Positions 19,396-32,602 of a DNA stretch of 64,000 bases are shown here, piece after piece (positions within the stretch are counted from its first letter, which is position 1; every line of letters begins with the position of its first letter). This DNA comes from Larix kaempferi (lineage: Eukaryota > Streptophyta > Pinopsida > Pinales > Pinaceae), in contig BSBM01000232.1 of assembly GCA_027924585.1 (NCBI GenBank), forward strand, positions 24,091,501 through 24,155,500. The letters run 5' to 3'. Under the pieces are notes generated by a model that made no database searches, was not told the origin of the DNA, and saw only the letters and a list, made by a program, of their open reading frames with translations. The position numbers were made by a program, and so were the translations under genes.

Positions 19396-21414
19396 ATTTG
19401 TATACCCTCCATGCTCTAATTGATTTAATAAAAAAATAGAATATATATTGGAATTTTGAATCAATAGAATTCACAATATATAATGGATATTTGTATAGAC
19501 TCCTTGGTCTACTTGAATTCTATAAAAATAATTCACAATATTAACAAAATATGGGTGAATATTCTCACAAAGTTTCGTTTTTAGGGGTTTGAGAAAAATA
19601 TTGTAATTCAAAAGTAAATATATATATATTATGAAATCCTAATCAAAATTTTGGATAGTAAGCCCATGTGCTTCACCAAGGGAATTTCAGATATTATTCA
19701 AAATATGTATATCCTCCTTGGTATACTTGAATTCAATTAAAAAAGAATATATATTGGAATTTGAATAAAATAATTCACAATATATATTGTAAATTTGTAT
19801 ATTGTCCTTGGTCTACTAGATATCTATAAATTAAAAGAATTCAGTACAATATTAACAAAATATGAGTAAATATTTGTATATTAAATTTTATTTTTTAGGT
19901 GTTGTTTGCCAATATATCTAACATAAAATTAGAAGAATCTTTTACTAGAGTATATGTTTTCTTCTATGATGGAGTGGACATAATTTGTAGGACCTGATCT
20001 CATAAAATCAATTGGTATTTCATTTACCTCATTTTTTATCATTAATATAGATTCCAAGTATAATGGTAAATAATTCAAGTAGGACCTTAAAATTTTATGG
20101 ATAACTTGCCAAATGTGTTGGCATTTATATACTTGAATAAAATTTGTGGAATTAAGGATAACAATATGTAAGTTAAATATTTTATAATTTGGATATAAAA
20201 TTTGAAAATACAAAATGATTTGTTAAGTGTATATTTTGATGCAAAAAGATCTATATAAAATTGATCAAATTTATTGTATATTTAGAATTATTTAACCATT
20301 GTGTTTTCATTTGAAGATGCATAAAATTTTATAAAAACATTATTTTATTTTGAATAAGAGGTGTAATGTTTTTTTTTAAATAAACCCCAAAACATTACAA
20401 CATCTACAAATTAAAATTAAAATCAATAAGTTATATTACATTCTTATAAAAGTTTCCATTTTCCCATTAAAAGTATGACTATGACTAGAGACTTAATATA
20501 CAAGCATAAGAAAATTCACGTCATTTTTACTATTTCTTGTACGTTTTAGACACATTATAATTAAACAATCAACAACATCTCTTATTCACAATTAAAAAAT
20601 GCAAGCTCATCAAAAGAAAAGGGAGTACACACCCCCATGTGGCTCTTGTTGATATAAGAGTGGAAACAAAATAATAGCATCCAATGTCGATAACTCATGC
20701 TATTTGTAATTTTACCATGACGAGACATTGACCAAATTATTTATTCTTCAACCCATATGTTTTTTTATATGAAGAGAACATTCTTTTAGAGAAAGATAGT
20801 AAAAATTGACACAAAAACATTGAAATCATTTAAAAGAAATTTGGTACTATTGTTCCACATAATCTTTTGAATGAACATTAGATTCACACTTAATCAACCT
20901 TAAAAAATGCATATATTTAAGCCATGTCAGACCCATAATAAATTATGATTTAAAATTTTTATAAATTTTAGACTATTTTAAATATATAAAAATAATTTTG
21001 TCAAAATAAATTATTAACATAGTAAAATCATACATTCGCCAGTTTGTCATCTAAATAACTCAAATAAGAAAATATTCAATTATCCTATATAGACATTAAA
21101 TAATTACTGCTTAAAAATGAGAATAAATGATCTTCAACTACAGTTAAACATTATATTGTATCTCCAATTTATATCACTGACACGCAATACATTTTGTAAA
21201 TCAAACAACATCAACATAATATGAAATGACATAATACACATGAACGATATCTACAACATGATATACATGAACATCAACAAAATATGATATGAAAAAGCAT
21301 AATATATATGAACAATAATATGAAAATCATAATATATGACAAATATATATAGATATAGATATAGATATATATAAGTCATATATATACATGTGCTTAGTAA
21401 TTGCTATGAGCTAG
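19396..21414. other. AT-rich stretch without genes
   Basis: Two similar pieces (around 19420-19480 and 19700-19760) share ATATATTGGAATTTTGAAT and CCTTGGTCTACT, an old partial duplication of about 290 bp. A TATAGA microsatellite is at about 21340-21375. No domain is seen on either strand. Confidence 0.6.
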
Positions 21415-23460
21415 CAGGTCCACCACTAAATCTAGAGGCAACAGTACCTCCTCCAGCAAGGCTAGAGGCATCAATGCCTATGCCATGTACAAATGCAAAA
21501 TAAATCAATTGATATTTATCTCCTTGATGATCTATATAACCCAAGGTGCTCATCTTATCCAAAAGAGTATTGGGCACTGATGTACTAGGAGGTGGTGGTG
21601 GGTTGAATGGGTGAAAATGAGAAGTTGGTGTCTCGACTACGTTATGATGAGAGGGTAGTGGGATGATTGGGTAAGGAGAAGAGGGTGGTTAGTTGATATG
21701 TGGTGGGTCGACTGGGTGAGTATGAGAAGGTGTTCCGATGACCTGTGGTGGGTTGATTGGGTGAGGAGGAGAGGGTGGGAGTTCGACCTATGGTGGGTCT
21801 ATTGGGCGATCAAGAGAGGATGTTCATATGAGTTGTGGTGGAGAAGAGGGTGTTTGGTCATATTGTTGTGGAGGAGAGGGTGGTTGGTCGACCTGTGTAG
21901 AAGGAAGAGGAGATGGAAGAAGAGGAGGAAATGGTGGAGGGGTGGAGGATCACCACCCTCATTATATGCATCAGAACTAGCACTCTTTGTTGGTTGTCAC
22001 CTCTCTATTATCTTGGCATCACTTACGATATGACACATAAGAGATGTCATATCACATGGGAGTCTCCTCCAAATGGAAAAAAGGTCTAGGTATCTCATGA
22101 TCACATTGTCCCAAATAGGGCACACTCCCCGTCGAGCCAACAACCTAGACAAATAATCCACCATATCCTGGGAAAATTTAGCATTGGGTCTGCGTCACAT
22201 GCCAGGTATCTATAATTAAGGAATATCCTCCACCTCTTCCATGTTCTTGTTGGGTTGGGGAGGCACATTCCCATCATAAGTGTCAATATCTAAAAAATTG
22301 TAGAGAACAATAATTAGACAATTTAATTAAACAATGTAAAGAAAATGTTATAGTAAATTACATATGCATTAAAGTAGACATTAAAATTCAACTAGATTAA
22401 TAAAAAAATCAAGATAATATTACCTCTGCATACATCTAGTTGGCTCATCCATGGTAAATAGGATGTTGAGACATCCTCTCCAATCCAACTATGTTTATGG
22501 GTACGGTACCATATCCAGGGTGTTATCATCCTCGTTGGCAAGTAAATCAAGTGATTGTTAAGTGATCCTATTAGAGAAATCAGACTGCCCTCTCTTGGGA
22601 AACATCTTCCCCCACACGCGCATACACACCTCGGTCATTGGACGAGGATGTTGGTTGTGTAATGAGGTCCAAGTGATGGAAAACCTCTCAAAAAATAAGG
22701 AAAATAACTCTGAATCAAACTAGAAGACTGTCCTGCCATCGAACATAGCGTGAAAATGATACGGAGAAAAACAAAACTGCAGCAAAAAATGGAATACCAC
22801 CTGATGTTTAAAGTCTCTGCACTAAAGAATCAACATAATAAAATAATTGGAAATTAACTTGTTTCCTATAATTCGTGACATGGGCCATTTTCGTGAGCAA
22901 ACATGAAAGGAACCTAAACTCCGCTACATAAAAACAAGATATATGGAGCTGGCGATCAGTTACCTAAAATTCTCTAGGCATAGTGGCATCCGCACTAACA
23001 TATATGAGTACATATGTCATCTAACTATCTACTACAACTCTAGGAGGGACATCGGGGAAATGGGAAAAATCCTCCCCTCTCTAGGATAATCCTGTGATGA
23101 AGTATATGTCCTCCTCTCCGAGCTAGAACCAAAAATCAGCACCTACCCTAAAATCCTATCACCAATGATCCTAATGATAGATAAACTACATCAGCAAATG
23201 ATAATTCCCCCTCATCGACATAGCCTCCTCATAAAAAATTTGGAGGCCAACATGTCGTAAGATATGTCTAGTCCTTGGGGTAATAGGTCGAGGGATAAAA
23301 TCCTTCTCCCTCTCTCTGATCTCCCACTCTCGTTCAACATTGTATTGTTCTTGTCTTTGATACTTAAAAAAATATAGATAGAGAGATATATACATTAAAA
23401 AAAACATAATTTTTTTTACTAAAGTACATTTACATTTGTAAAAGCAGAAAATATATTTTT
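21415..23460 (-). pseudogene. Decayed proline-rich protein gene, possibly plant-mobile-domain-like
   Basis: Read on minus from about 23460, fragments include EREWEIREREKDFIPRPI, GLQIFYEEAMSMRGNYHLL and LGEEDIYFITGLS, then after stops a proline-rich tail (about 21980-21570) with repeated PPxVxxxPSPP, ending in LDKMSTLGYIDHQGDKYQLI and a Gly/Ser-rich end near 21420. ITGLSRRG-type segments recall plant mobile domain proteins carried by some plant transposons, but this is a weak resemblance. Many stops and frame changes make it inactive. Confidence 0.45.
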
Positions 23461-23469
23461 TTCTCAAAA

Positions 23470-25950
23470 AAATTTCAAATCTCCTCTATGCACCCATAAA
23501 AATATCATTTACATTTACCAATGCTTATGTAAACTAATCTCACTACTAGTAGTGCTAGAAAACCAAACACACATTGTAAATGGTGCTTGAACATATTTAA
23601 AGTGTACGGCGGAAATAAAAACACTTTTTTGTAAGCATATAACTTCCAGTGCTTTGTATATCAATACGCATCGGTGCATCCGTATATAAATAAAACACCA
23701 ATAAAAAACATTTTTTATTAACATATTCGACAGTGTTTATTATGAAGATGCACCATCGATGGTGCGTCAATATATATTTAGCACCGGTCTATGCATGTAT
23801 ATAGTGAGCATCGGTATGTTGTAAAAGATATTACATGGTTTGGGTGTGAAATTTATTAACTTGTCTTGAGAATAAATTTTATGGTGTGCATTATGAAGAG
23901 GAGCAAACCATTGATGGTGCATCCAAATATTTATATAGAAGCATGTATGTTTTGATTTTTTTATTGTTAAGTGTTGAGTATGTGTTTAGGTTCACGCATT
24001 GTGAACGGTGCATCATGTTTATGGTCAAGCACCAAGAATGGTGCATTAATTTATTTAAATTGCATCATGTGTTTTTAAAAATTAATTTATGTTTTTTGCT
24101 CAAATGTCCCTAACTTGTGAGACTAGCATTTGATCTAAGAATCCATCACCTAGGGGCATCTAAGATGTCAAATTCACTCGAGGATCGCACCCATCCTAGG
24201 CCACACCAACCCTTAGCACAACTAGATTTTTTGGTGTACCCTCCCACCACTATTGATTTTTTAACCGTGGTCCACCTAACAAACAAAACCGCTCAAATAT
24301 CAACCAACCTAGTGAAAATGGACTTTAAATTGAAGGACATGGGGTGGGGTTTGATCAAATTATATGTGCATGGGTCACGATATTATTTAATAGAATCTAT
24401 CTAGGAGCAACAACAATTCGACCACTACCTTAAGGTGACCCCATGGCTTCAGGATCAACCCACATTAGAATTGAACCTTTCTCACTAGTGAAAAACTCCT
24501 CATTCTTCACTAATTGATTCAACCCCTTTGGGATTTAAAAATTAATTGCTTGATAGGTTTAGGAGTGCATTTTGTTTTATGACCACGCACCTTAAATGAT
24601 GCATACAATTTATAATAAAGCACCACAAATGATGCATAATTTTTTTTAAAAAAACTTATTTATGGTGTGCTTTGTGTTTAAACATAGTGCACCAATCATC
24701 GAGGTCGGTGCGAGCTGAACAAAAAAATCACAACACACAATTTTTAGTTTTTTAGAAAACAAATGGCAAATTTAAGGAAATTTTCAAATTTTAATTCGCT
24801 AAAAAATTAAATGACAAGGTAATAAAAAAATATATGGACTCTTTCTTTCCTAGGAGGCATGGTTTCCATGTATAGAAGAAATCATATTTTCTAACTATGT
24901 GAAAAAATTTCAACTTTTTTGACTAATCAAATCACAGGCGAAATCCAACAAGGTGCACCAAGTATGGGGGGTGTGGGTATAAAAAAACTTCATCGTTGCT
25001 TGGTGGGACAAGGAGGTCTATGGCACTGAAAAAATGAGAAAATGACATTTCATTGCCTTTTTTTATTTTACCCTATTCTGGCGCACCCGATTTTGTGGCG
25101 CACAGGTGCACATTTTTAGGATATGCACCAGTCTTCCAACAATCTATTTTATAAATAAATTGATTTTACATATCATCTGGTGCATTGTAAATTTTTAAGC
25201 ATCGATGCATCTTTATAGATATAAAGCACCACAGAGCAATAAGTAAATTAAAAACATGTTTTTCCAATGCGATGCATTATAATGTTGCACGCATTGGTGC
25301 ATCCATTTCATTTAAATGAACTAGACATGATTTGTCAGGAAAATAAAATAAAGATATTTATACAAAATTCCATTAAATTATTTTGATACTGGTTTTTTTT
25401 AATGATGTGCACCAATGCATTTTGATATATGTGGAGCATCGTACGTTTTTTATAATGATTTTTTTTTCGTTTATGGTCAATTATTTTTTCAGTTTCACCG
25501 AGACTGGTGTGTCTGTTTCATCATCATGCACTACCAATTTGATGGGAACAAAATATATATTTTTCTGAAATTGCATCAAGCTATGTTTTCTTCGGCACCG
25601 ATGTTTTTTTTTATATGCATCGGTGCATGTGTTTTGTTGGAACATCGATGTGTGTGGATAGATGTGGAGCACCATACGTTTTTTTTATAATAAAAAATTA
25701 TGTTTTTTTGGCTTTACAGTCATTGATTTTTTATGCCTACATGCATCGGTGCGTCGGGTTCCACATCACGCATTGACAAGTTTGACGGGAAATTTTATTT
25801 TATTTATTTCCATCAAACTATATTGTCATCAGTGTGCTTAATAGTGTGGTGCACCAGTAAATCAATGCTCTTACAATGTTGATGCACTTATGGAGATGTT
25901 TGTAAAATGCACTGGTGTGTGTTTTATGTTTAGATCCACTGATTGAAAAA
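23470..25950. repeat. Field of degenerate GCACC...GGTGC self-complementary motifs
   Basis: More than twenty variants of GCACCNNNNATGGTGCATC occur at irregular 40-120 bp spacing, separated by AT-rich DNA with TTTAAAAACATGTTTTT-like words. The clearest is a perfect 16-bp palindrome, GCACCATCGATGGTGC, at about 23752. Others are at about 23670, 23920, 24005, 24035, 24585, 24615, 24700, 25100, 25290, 25620 and 25745. Open frames here are short and unlike known proteins. Confidence 0.6.
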
Positions 25951-25954
25951 ATCC

Positions 25955-28050
25955 ACTTAAAACTCCTCCCACCCACCTCTTCCAATGACCTCCTCTATAT
26001 AGGGATGAATGGGATTCTTTTGTGCAAGGTCCACTAGAAGGTGTTTTCCATGTACTGCATAATCATTCTTGCAACTCTTTCTAGGTTGTGAAATGTCCGC
26101 AGCAATGACCCCACACAACTCCATTATGCGTTTCCCATAGAACTTATACACACCCGTAGTACAATGGATGCCATATAATTATCCCATCCATGCCCAATTT
26201 GTATAGGTTCCCTACAATAAACTAGTAATCTACAACTCTAGCAACTAGCTACTTGTTTTGTATGTTTGAATATCATAAGGGTGCAAACTTGGCAATCAAG
26301 AACATGGAAATGAATTCTCAATGGTCAGAGATTACCTCTATTATGAACAAAATGGAGTCCTTCAACTAGTCATATTAGTAATCTAAAGACCCTTTAGATT
26401 TCCCCATCTCCACCCTAGAAAAGTATCCTATCCCTACATTGGTTTTCCTTGTCTTTAGTATGGCTTGAAAAACGAATTCCTAACATAGTAACAACAACTA
26501 GTAGATCTGACCATATAGAATCAACTTATTCACCTAGTATTTTTGTACATAATGGTTTATAAAGAACTTGAAGTGTCCCCTCATTAGGTAATGGATAAAA
26601 TATTTCAATGAATATATGATTTCCAATCCCTCCCTCTCTATAGTTGTATAGTTTCATTTGGTATTTGATATTTTTCTACTAGTAAATTAAATTGGGTTAT
26701 CAAAATTCCCCTCTATAGGTTGCACTAATATGGCTCCTATAGAAATACCTAAGGCATCCACATGTACACGAAACTTAATAGTATAGTCTGGGAAAATAAC
26801 GATAGGTTAACTTACCAATTCCTCTTTCAAGATGTTCAAGGATGTTTGACATTACATTGTAAAAAAAAAATCACCAATCTTCTTCATCAACTACACCATC
26901 GGCACAATGATGATCATGTATCTCGTGATGAATATTCTATAGTAACCTCTATGGCCCAAAGTTGACCATGTTGTATAAACATTGGTTTTATCTTCTAGAC
27001 TAACCATTGTTACTATCATAGTTGGATCCATGAGTATCACATATTTACAAACAACATGACCCAAGAGTGTGCAAGTGAAGGGGAAATTTTAGGGGCTAAA
27101 TTTTTCCCATAGGTTGATTTTCCATTTTTTTCGCAAAACAAAATTTTCCAATTTCCATTTTTTCTAAAATGATTCACCATACTTGTCCCTACTGAAGGAT
27201 GTGAATAACATGCACTTCTTGATATTTAGAGAGATTTATATATGTATCCACCTCTCAAACAATAGTCACAACATATTAATGTAGTCCTTTGACAAGTTGT
27301 ACATTTTCCATTCATATAGATACATTTCCAGGAACTTGTGTATAACTGAAAACTACTATCACTATCCTGGACAATACTATTGGTGCATTTTTCAATCCAA
27401 ATGTCTTTATGTTCTAAGTGTAGGATCCCCATGCCATGGAAAAGGTGGTCGTATTCGTATCCCTACCTTCTATACACACCTGGTGATATATTGAGAAACC
27501 ATCAAACAAGAATTGGGCCTCATTCCCTACCACTTGGTCAAATAAAACGACACTAATGTGGGTAGTAAATGGATCATGAACATAGGTATGTTAAATCCTC
27601 GTAAATCCTACCTTGTTTTCTTTGATTAATATCATACTAATTCAATTTATTATTCTAATAGAATTATCAATATTTCCACGATATTTTTCTCAATTTCCTC
27701 CTTCACTCTCTCTTTTATCCTCGGGTTTAGTCTATAGTGTCTTTTCATTATGGGTATGCATTTATTTAATCTATATCATCATCTCTCCAAGTTATCCTTT
27801 TATTCATTGCATGTCCACGGAAATATAGGGAAATAGGTCTAGATATCCTCTTATCAAGGCCACAAACTCAAACATTGTTGAATCACCCATGTAGTCCCTA
27901 ATGGATGTTAGTCGAGTTTGATCCAATGTTCCAATATTTAAATAATTTTCCTTTAAATTTTGTCAATATATATTCCTGGTAGGATCCTCTATTGTTTCCT
28001 TTATTAGATCTAAAAACCTCTCCATAGCATTATTATTATTTCTAGTCACC
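25955..28050 (-). pseudogene. Ty3/gypsy polymerase remnant
   Basis: On minus, about 27740-27640 gives YRLNPRIKERVKEEIEKNIV, the segment before reverse transcriptase. About 26900-26400 gives FRVHVDALGISIGAILVQ, then NYTTIEREGLEIIYSLKYF and VNKLILYGQIY, an RNase H core with many stops. About 26220-26000 looks like the zinc-binding start of integrase (WETHNGVVWGH). Integrase core and the 3' end are missing at 25955; the 5' end is cut by the Copia LTR near 28055. Confidence 0.65.
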
Positions 28051-28054
28051 TACA

Positions 28055-28780
28055 CCTTGACTTCACGACTCCTGAGGTCCAAACCACACTCATTTTGACC
28101 ACCTCAGTCACCTTATATATTCTTCTAAACTATAAGGGTATATAAAAACCTTAGCTGCCACTTAAATCAAAACCCTAATGACCAAACTCAGCTAAGCTAG
28201 GTGCATTCCTAGTTTTGGAGGATCCCCCCTTGATTTAGGGGGTGTTCCCTAATTTAGGAATGGTAGAGTTCATTCTTAGTTGGTAACTGGAAGTAATTTC
28301 CTAAATCATATCCTAAATAACCATTCATCCCCTAAATTATCCATTACCTCCTTCTTTTTACCTAATTACGGGGTTTGCACACTCTTTTAGTCAGTTAATT
28401 AAATATTCATTTAGTTAACTAAGCACTCGGTCAGATAACTCAATAATTGTGAAGTCTTATGTCAGTGTAACTTAGTTTAGGAGAGTTAACATGGATAACT
28501 AAGAGGTATTAGCCTCTAATTAGTCATGAGTCATCTCAATCCATTGCATGGAAAATTCGAATTGCCTCTAACCCTAATTCGAATTACTTCCCTTTAAATA
28601 TTGTACTCCACCACTTATTCAAGTTGCATGAAATATGTCATCCTTCTCTTCTTTTGTTCTAGTGTCTTATGTAATGATTCATGTTATTTCATTTATTACA
28701 TGATTAATTGAGGTATTATTTGATTTTCACAATATATATCATTGGTTTATGTACCTATATCTATATATGTTCAAATCCCA
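28055..28780 (+). mobile_element. Probable 5' LTR of the 28-36 kb Copia element
   Basis: The right end is set by the primer site at 28783; a TATA-like GGGTATATAAAAACC is at about 28136. The left end is a guess, because the matching 3' LTR is not in the window. Confidence 0.4.
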
Positions 28781-28782
28781 TA

Positions 28783-28795
28783 TGGTGTCAGAGCG
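28783..28795 (+). other. Primer binding site (initiator Met tRNA)
   Basis: TGGTGTCAGAGCG differs by one base from the TGGTATCAGAGC core and lies two bases after the LTR end CCCA. Confidence 0.75.
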
Positions 28796-28901
28796 TTGAG
28801 GGTACTAAACTAGTTAGTGTTTCAATGATTTCTTGTAAGTAATATTACTTTTGCAGATTGAGGAAGCACTTTTGAATCCATAAAAGAGTGAATTAGTAGA
28901 C

Positions 28902-31640
28902 ATGGATATACCTTCTAATAATCTCCTAATCCCCTTCAATTACTTTGAATGGAATTCAAGATTAGAAATGCTCTTGAGAATGAAGGGGCTGTACCAAATC
29001 ACCATGGGAACCGAGATGGAACTGATGGCTCTTGTTGAAATGTCCAAGTATCTAAATGGAATGGATGAAGCACATGCGATGATTTGTTACTCCATTTCTC
29101 CTTATTTTCTCTACCACATTCAAGCAAAGAATACCCCCAATGAAATATGGACCACCCTATCCTCCCTCTTCAGTACACAAGATGAAATGAGGGGTCATAA
29201 TTTGGAGGTGGATCTGATGAAGCTAAGGCCAAGTGAGTTCGACTCCATTTAGGAATTCCTCACCAAATTCAAATATTTCCTCTTGCATATAAATATGTGT
29301 AATAACAATAAATAATACTCAAATGGTACTATCTATCCTTTTAAACTTGGGTCCTGGATTTAATACTTTTGTCTCATCATTTCATTCTACTAGATTAGCA
29401 CGTGGAGCATATTTCACCATGTCTTCCTTAGATTTTTTTGTTTCCTATGTTCTTCAAGAGAAGGATAATATTTCATATATGGTCCTACAAAGGACCTCAA
29501 ATTCTCATGCACTTGCAGCAAATGATGACAAGAAGAAAGATAGTAAGCAAAAGACTCCATACAAATACAAAAGGGAGTAGAAGTCCAAGTTTTCTTATGA
29601 CAAGACCACCTCCAAAGAAGGGAATACTGAGGAGGATTTTCCTTTGTGTCACTACTGCAGAAAGGGACCTCACAAAGAAAAAAATTGCAGATATAAGAAT
29701 TTTTTTGCAGAAAATGAAGAAAAAATATGCAAGCCAAGACCTCCTCCTGAACGAGGACATGCACTTGTGACAATTTTAGCTTCAAAATCAGCCACTTGGA
29801 TCCTAGATTCCAGAGCATCAAATCACATGGAATCATATGAGGACATGTTCACCTCCATGCAGCCATCCTTTGTTCAATAAGTACACATGGGATACAACGC
29901 TCCAATCGAGGTATGTGGAAAGGGAGATATTCTACTTGAAGATGGGCAGTTTCAAGATGTATTTTATGTACCTAGCTTTTCCAAAAATATTCTTTCCATC
30001 TACCAAATCACACCCTTAGGACATGGTAATAAAGTTATCTTCACCAAAGACTCAATAATCATTTCAGATATAGCTGATGGTTCAAATATTTCTCTTGGGA
30101 AATCTAATCACAAAAACAAGTTGTATGTTTTTTCAAAACGAAATCCTAAATCTCCTGCTTCAGTTATGTTAATGCATTCCAATGATGTTAGTAAATTATG
30201 GAATGAGAGGTTTGGGAACCTTAAATATACCTACTTGTAGCAATTAAGAAATGAATACATGCTAGTATGGCTCACACCCATCTCCTTTTGGATGGAGTTT
30301 TTCTAGGATGTGCTCTTGGTAAGCACCTTGAAGAAAGATTCTAGAAAGGGAAGGCTAGGAGAGCCACATCCCTTCTTGAATTAGTCCATAGTTAAATTAT
30401 TGGGCCTCTTCCTCATATATCTATGAGTAAATATAGATATATACTAAATTTCATTGATAATTTTTCTAGATACACATGGCATACTTTCTAAAGCACAAAT
30501 ATGATGTATTTCCTTGTCTTCAATATTTGAAACCACTTGCAGAGAAATAGTCTAGTAAGGGGATCAAGATTCTCCACATGGAAAATGGAGGGGATTATGT
30601 CAATAAATATGTGCATCATATATGGTTTGCATCTAGTATATATTTGTAACATATCGTTCCTTATACTCCTCAGCATAATGGGGTTGCAAAGCAAAAAAAC
30701 AGAACATTAAAAGAATTTCCAAATTGCATGTTGTGATAAAGAATATTCCTCCATAATTATGGGTTGACGCCATAAATTTTTCAAACCAAATTCAAAATAG
30801 AGCACCTCACAAACACTTGAAAGGGGTTACTCATTTTGAATCATGGACTAGTCAAATACCAGTAGTAAAGCACTTTGGGGTGTTTGGATCCTGTGCATGG
30901 GCTCGTATTCCTTCCAAGAAATGAAGGGAGTTAGAAACACAAAATGAGGAGTTCCTTTATATCGGATATAATGCAAGGGTAAAAGGTTATAGGATACTGA
31001 ATATTAAGACTAAACAACTATTTATTGAAAGAAGTGTTAAATTTGAAGAAATTCCTATGCATAAAACTAGTTCTCCTGCTGATGCACAACTAGTTATTCA
31101 TGTTTCAATTGAAATTTCAGATTCAGATACACATTCAAAATCACATGTAGATTATGATGAGGATACTGAAAATGAGAGTGTTGCAAACCCAACAGTTCAG
31201 TCTCATTGGGAAAAGCAAACATTTGAAGTAGTTGAGGAACTAGTGGGTTATCCTGTCGATACTCGAAGAACCCGTTCGAGTTTCATGCTGCCACACACAC
31301 TCTTGTAGCCATAGAACCATTGTTTCCCACTCATTTTTATATGATGTCCACATATGATCCTCAAACACGTGAAAGACTATAACAATCCTCATTGGAAAGA
31401 ATCTATGGACAAGAAATATCATTCACTTATGAAAAACAAAACTTGGGATTTAGTACCTCTTTCGAAGGGAAGGAAATTGATTAAATGCAAATGGATTTAT
31501 AATACCAAGATGGAAGCTATGGACTTATAATCAAGTACAAAGCAATATTGTTTGCCAAAGGATTCCCACAAATACATGGCATTGACTACACAGAAACTTT
31601 TGCACCGGTTGCAAAGATGGATTTAGTTCGATATTTTCTT
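28902..31640 (+). pseudogene. Copia gag-pol, 5' part (gag, protease, integrase, reverse transcriptase start)
   Basis: Gag starts at 28902 (MDIPSNNLLIPFNYFEWN; later IWTTLSSLFSTQDEMRGH, a UBN2-type gag). It runs to a stop at 29250, then another frame, open apart from stops, from 29323 to 30240. That frame holds the knuckle CHYCRKGPHKEKNC (29647), protease ILDSRASNHM (29800; DSG is now DSR) and LWNERFGNLKYTYL before integrase. Integrase (30270-30990) shows HMENGGDY in place of a TDNGGEY-type site and VAKQKNRTL in place of VAERKNR, so two catalytic residues are lost. Reverse transcriptase begins at about 31380 and is cut at 31640 by an inserted element; it resumes at 35365. Confidence 0.85.
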
Positions 31641-32295
31641 TGTTAGGATATTTCAATACTCCATCCTTGTCCTACCTAGCATTATTTATTTTTCCTAGTT
31701 GTTTATGATGTCATTTTCCCCCTAGTGGTGTGCAAATTTCATCTAGGATCCATCTACCACTTTCTAATCCCTGCATGCATCAATTTAGGACCACTTCAGT
31801 CAGTTCCCTATTTTATAGGAACCTACTGAGTGTTCGAGTGCAGTCCACCTGAGTTATCTGACTCTTGTGGGGGGTTTGAGCTATGGATTCCACTGATTGT
31901 GGCCTCATACACCCTTTTCTTATTGGCATGCATGACAGACAAACTATTGCTCCCTCTTTAGTCAATTAAATGATTGTGACTTCAATTAGTTGCTTTTAGG
32001 TTCAGTTCAGTTGACTTTGAGTCTTCTAGATCACTCCAATGGTGATAATCCCTATGCTAGACCAACCGAGGTTCGAATTCTCCAGCATGATTTGAATTAT
32101 CTCCATTGCAACATCATTGTTTATTATACTTATTATTGGAGCATGTGACATTATTCTGCCCCTATCTGAGTTCTGTTGCATTATTAATCTTTTGCTCTTT
32201 TTTACTGTAGTTTTCACTCTTCTTCAAATTTTCTGCTCATTATTTCTTTGTGAGGTATCCTAAGCTCTTTAGATCTGTTGTGACATAATTTCACA
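31641..32295 (+). mobile_element. 5' LTR of the nested element
   Basis: 655 bp from TGTTAGGATATTTCAATACT to AATTTCACA. It is by eye about nine in ten identical to the 3' LTR, so this is not a fresh insertion. Confidence 0.9.
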
Positions 32296-32308
32296 TGGTA
32301 TCGGATCC
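32296..32308 (+). other. Primer binding site of the nested element
   Basis: TGGTATCGGATCC lies directly after the LTR and differs by two bases from the initiator-Met site TGGTATCAGAGCC. Confidence 0.8.
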
Positions 32309-32602
32309 ATTGAACGAATAGGTTGAGAAACTACTTTTGGTAGTGCACCAGAAGCCTCTAAATTTCCACAGCAAATCCTAGTGCCATTGCATTGAATTCA
32401 TTGGAGAAATCCAATGAAGTCTATCCAGGTGTGAAGGATCCATATAAACGTTCCTATTGTCCTAAAGCAGTGCTTAGTATTATTATACCTCCTCACTGAT
32501 ATTTCTTCGCAGGTTATTCAAAGTTTTTGAGTGTAGCAGTAGTTGCAGTAGTTGTTTTTGCAATAGCAGCAGTTTCACCTTGTATTCGCTCTAGTAGTTG
32601 TA

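Noticed and set aside
21698-22033. 111-codon Trp/Arg-rich plus frame
   Set aside because: Shadow of the proline-rich minus pseudogene.
24117-24404. 95-codon plus frame
   Set aside because: No recognisable domain, lies in the palindrome field, no promoter or splice evidence.
23470-25950. Possible CRISPR-like repeats
   Set aside because: Spacing is irregular, repeats are degenerate, and no cas-like gene is present.
29414-29836. 140-codon minus frame
   Set aside because: Antisense shadow of Copia gag with its zinc knuckle.
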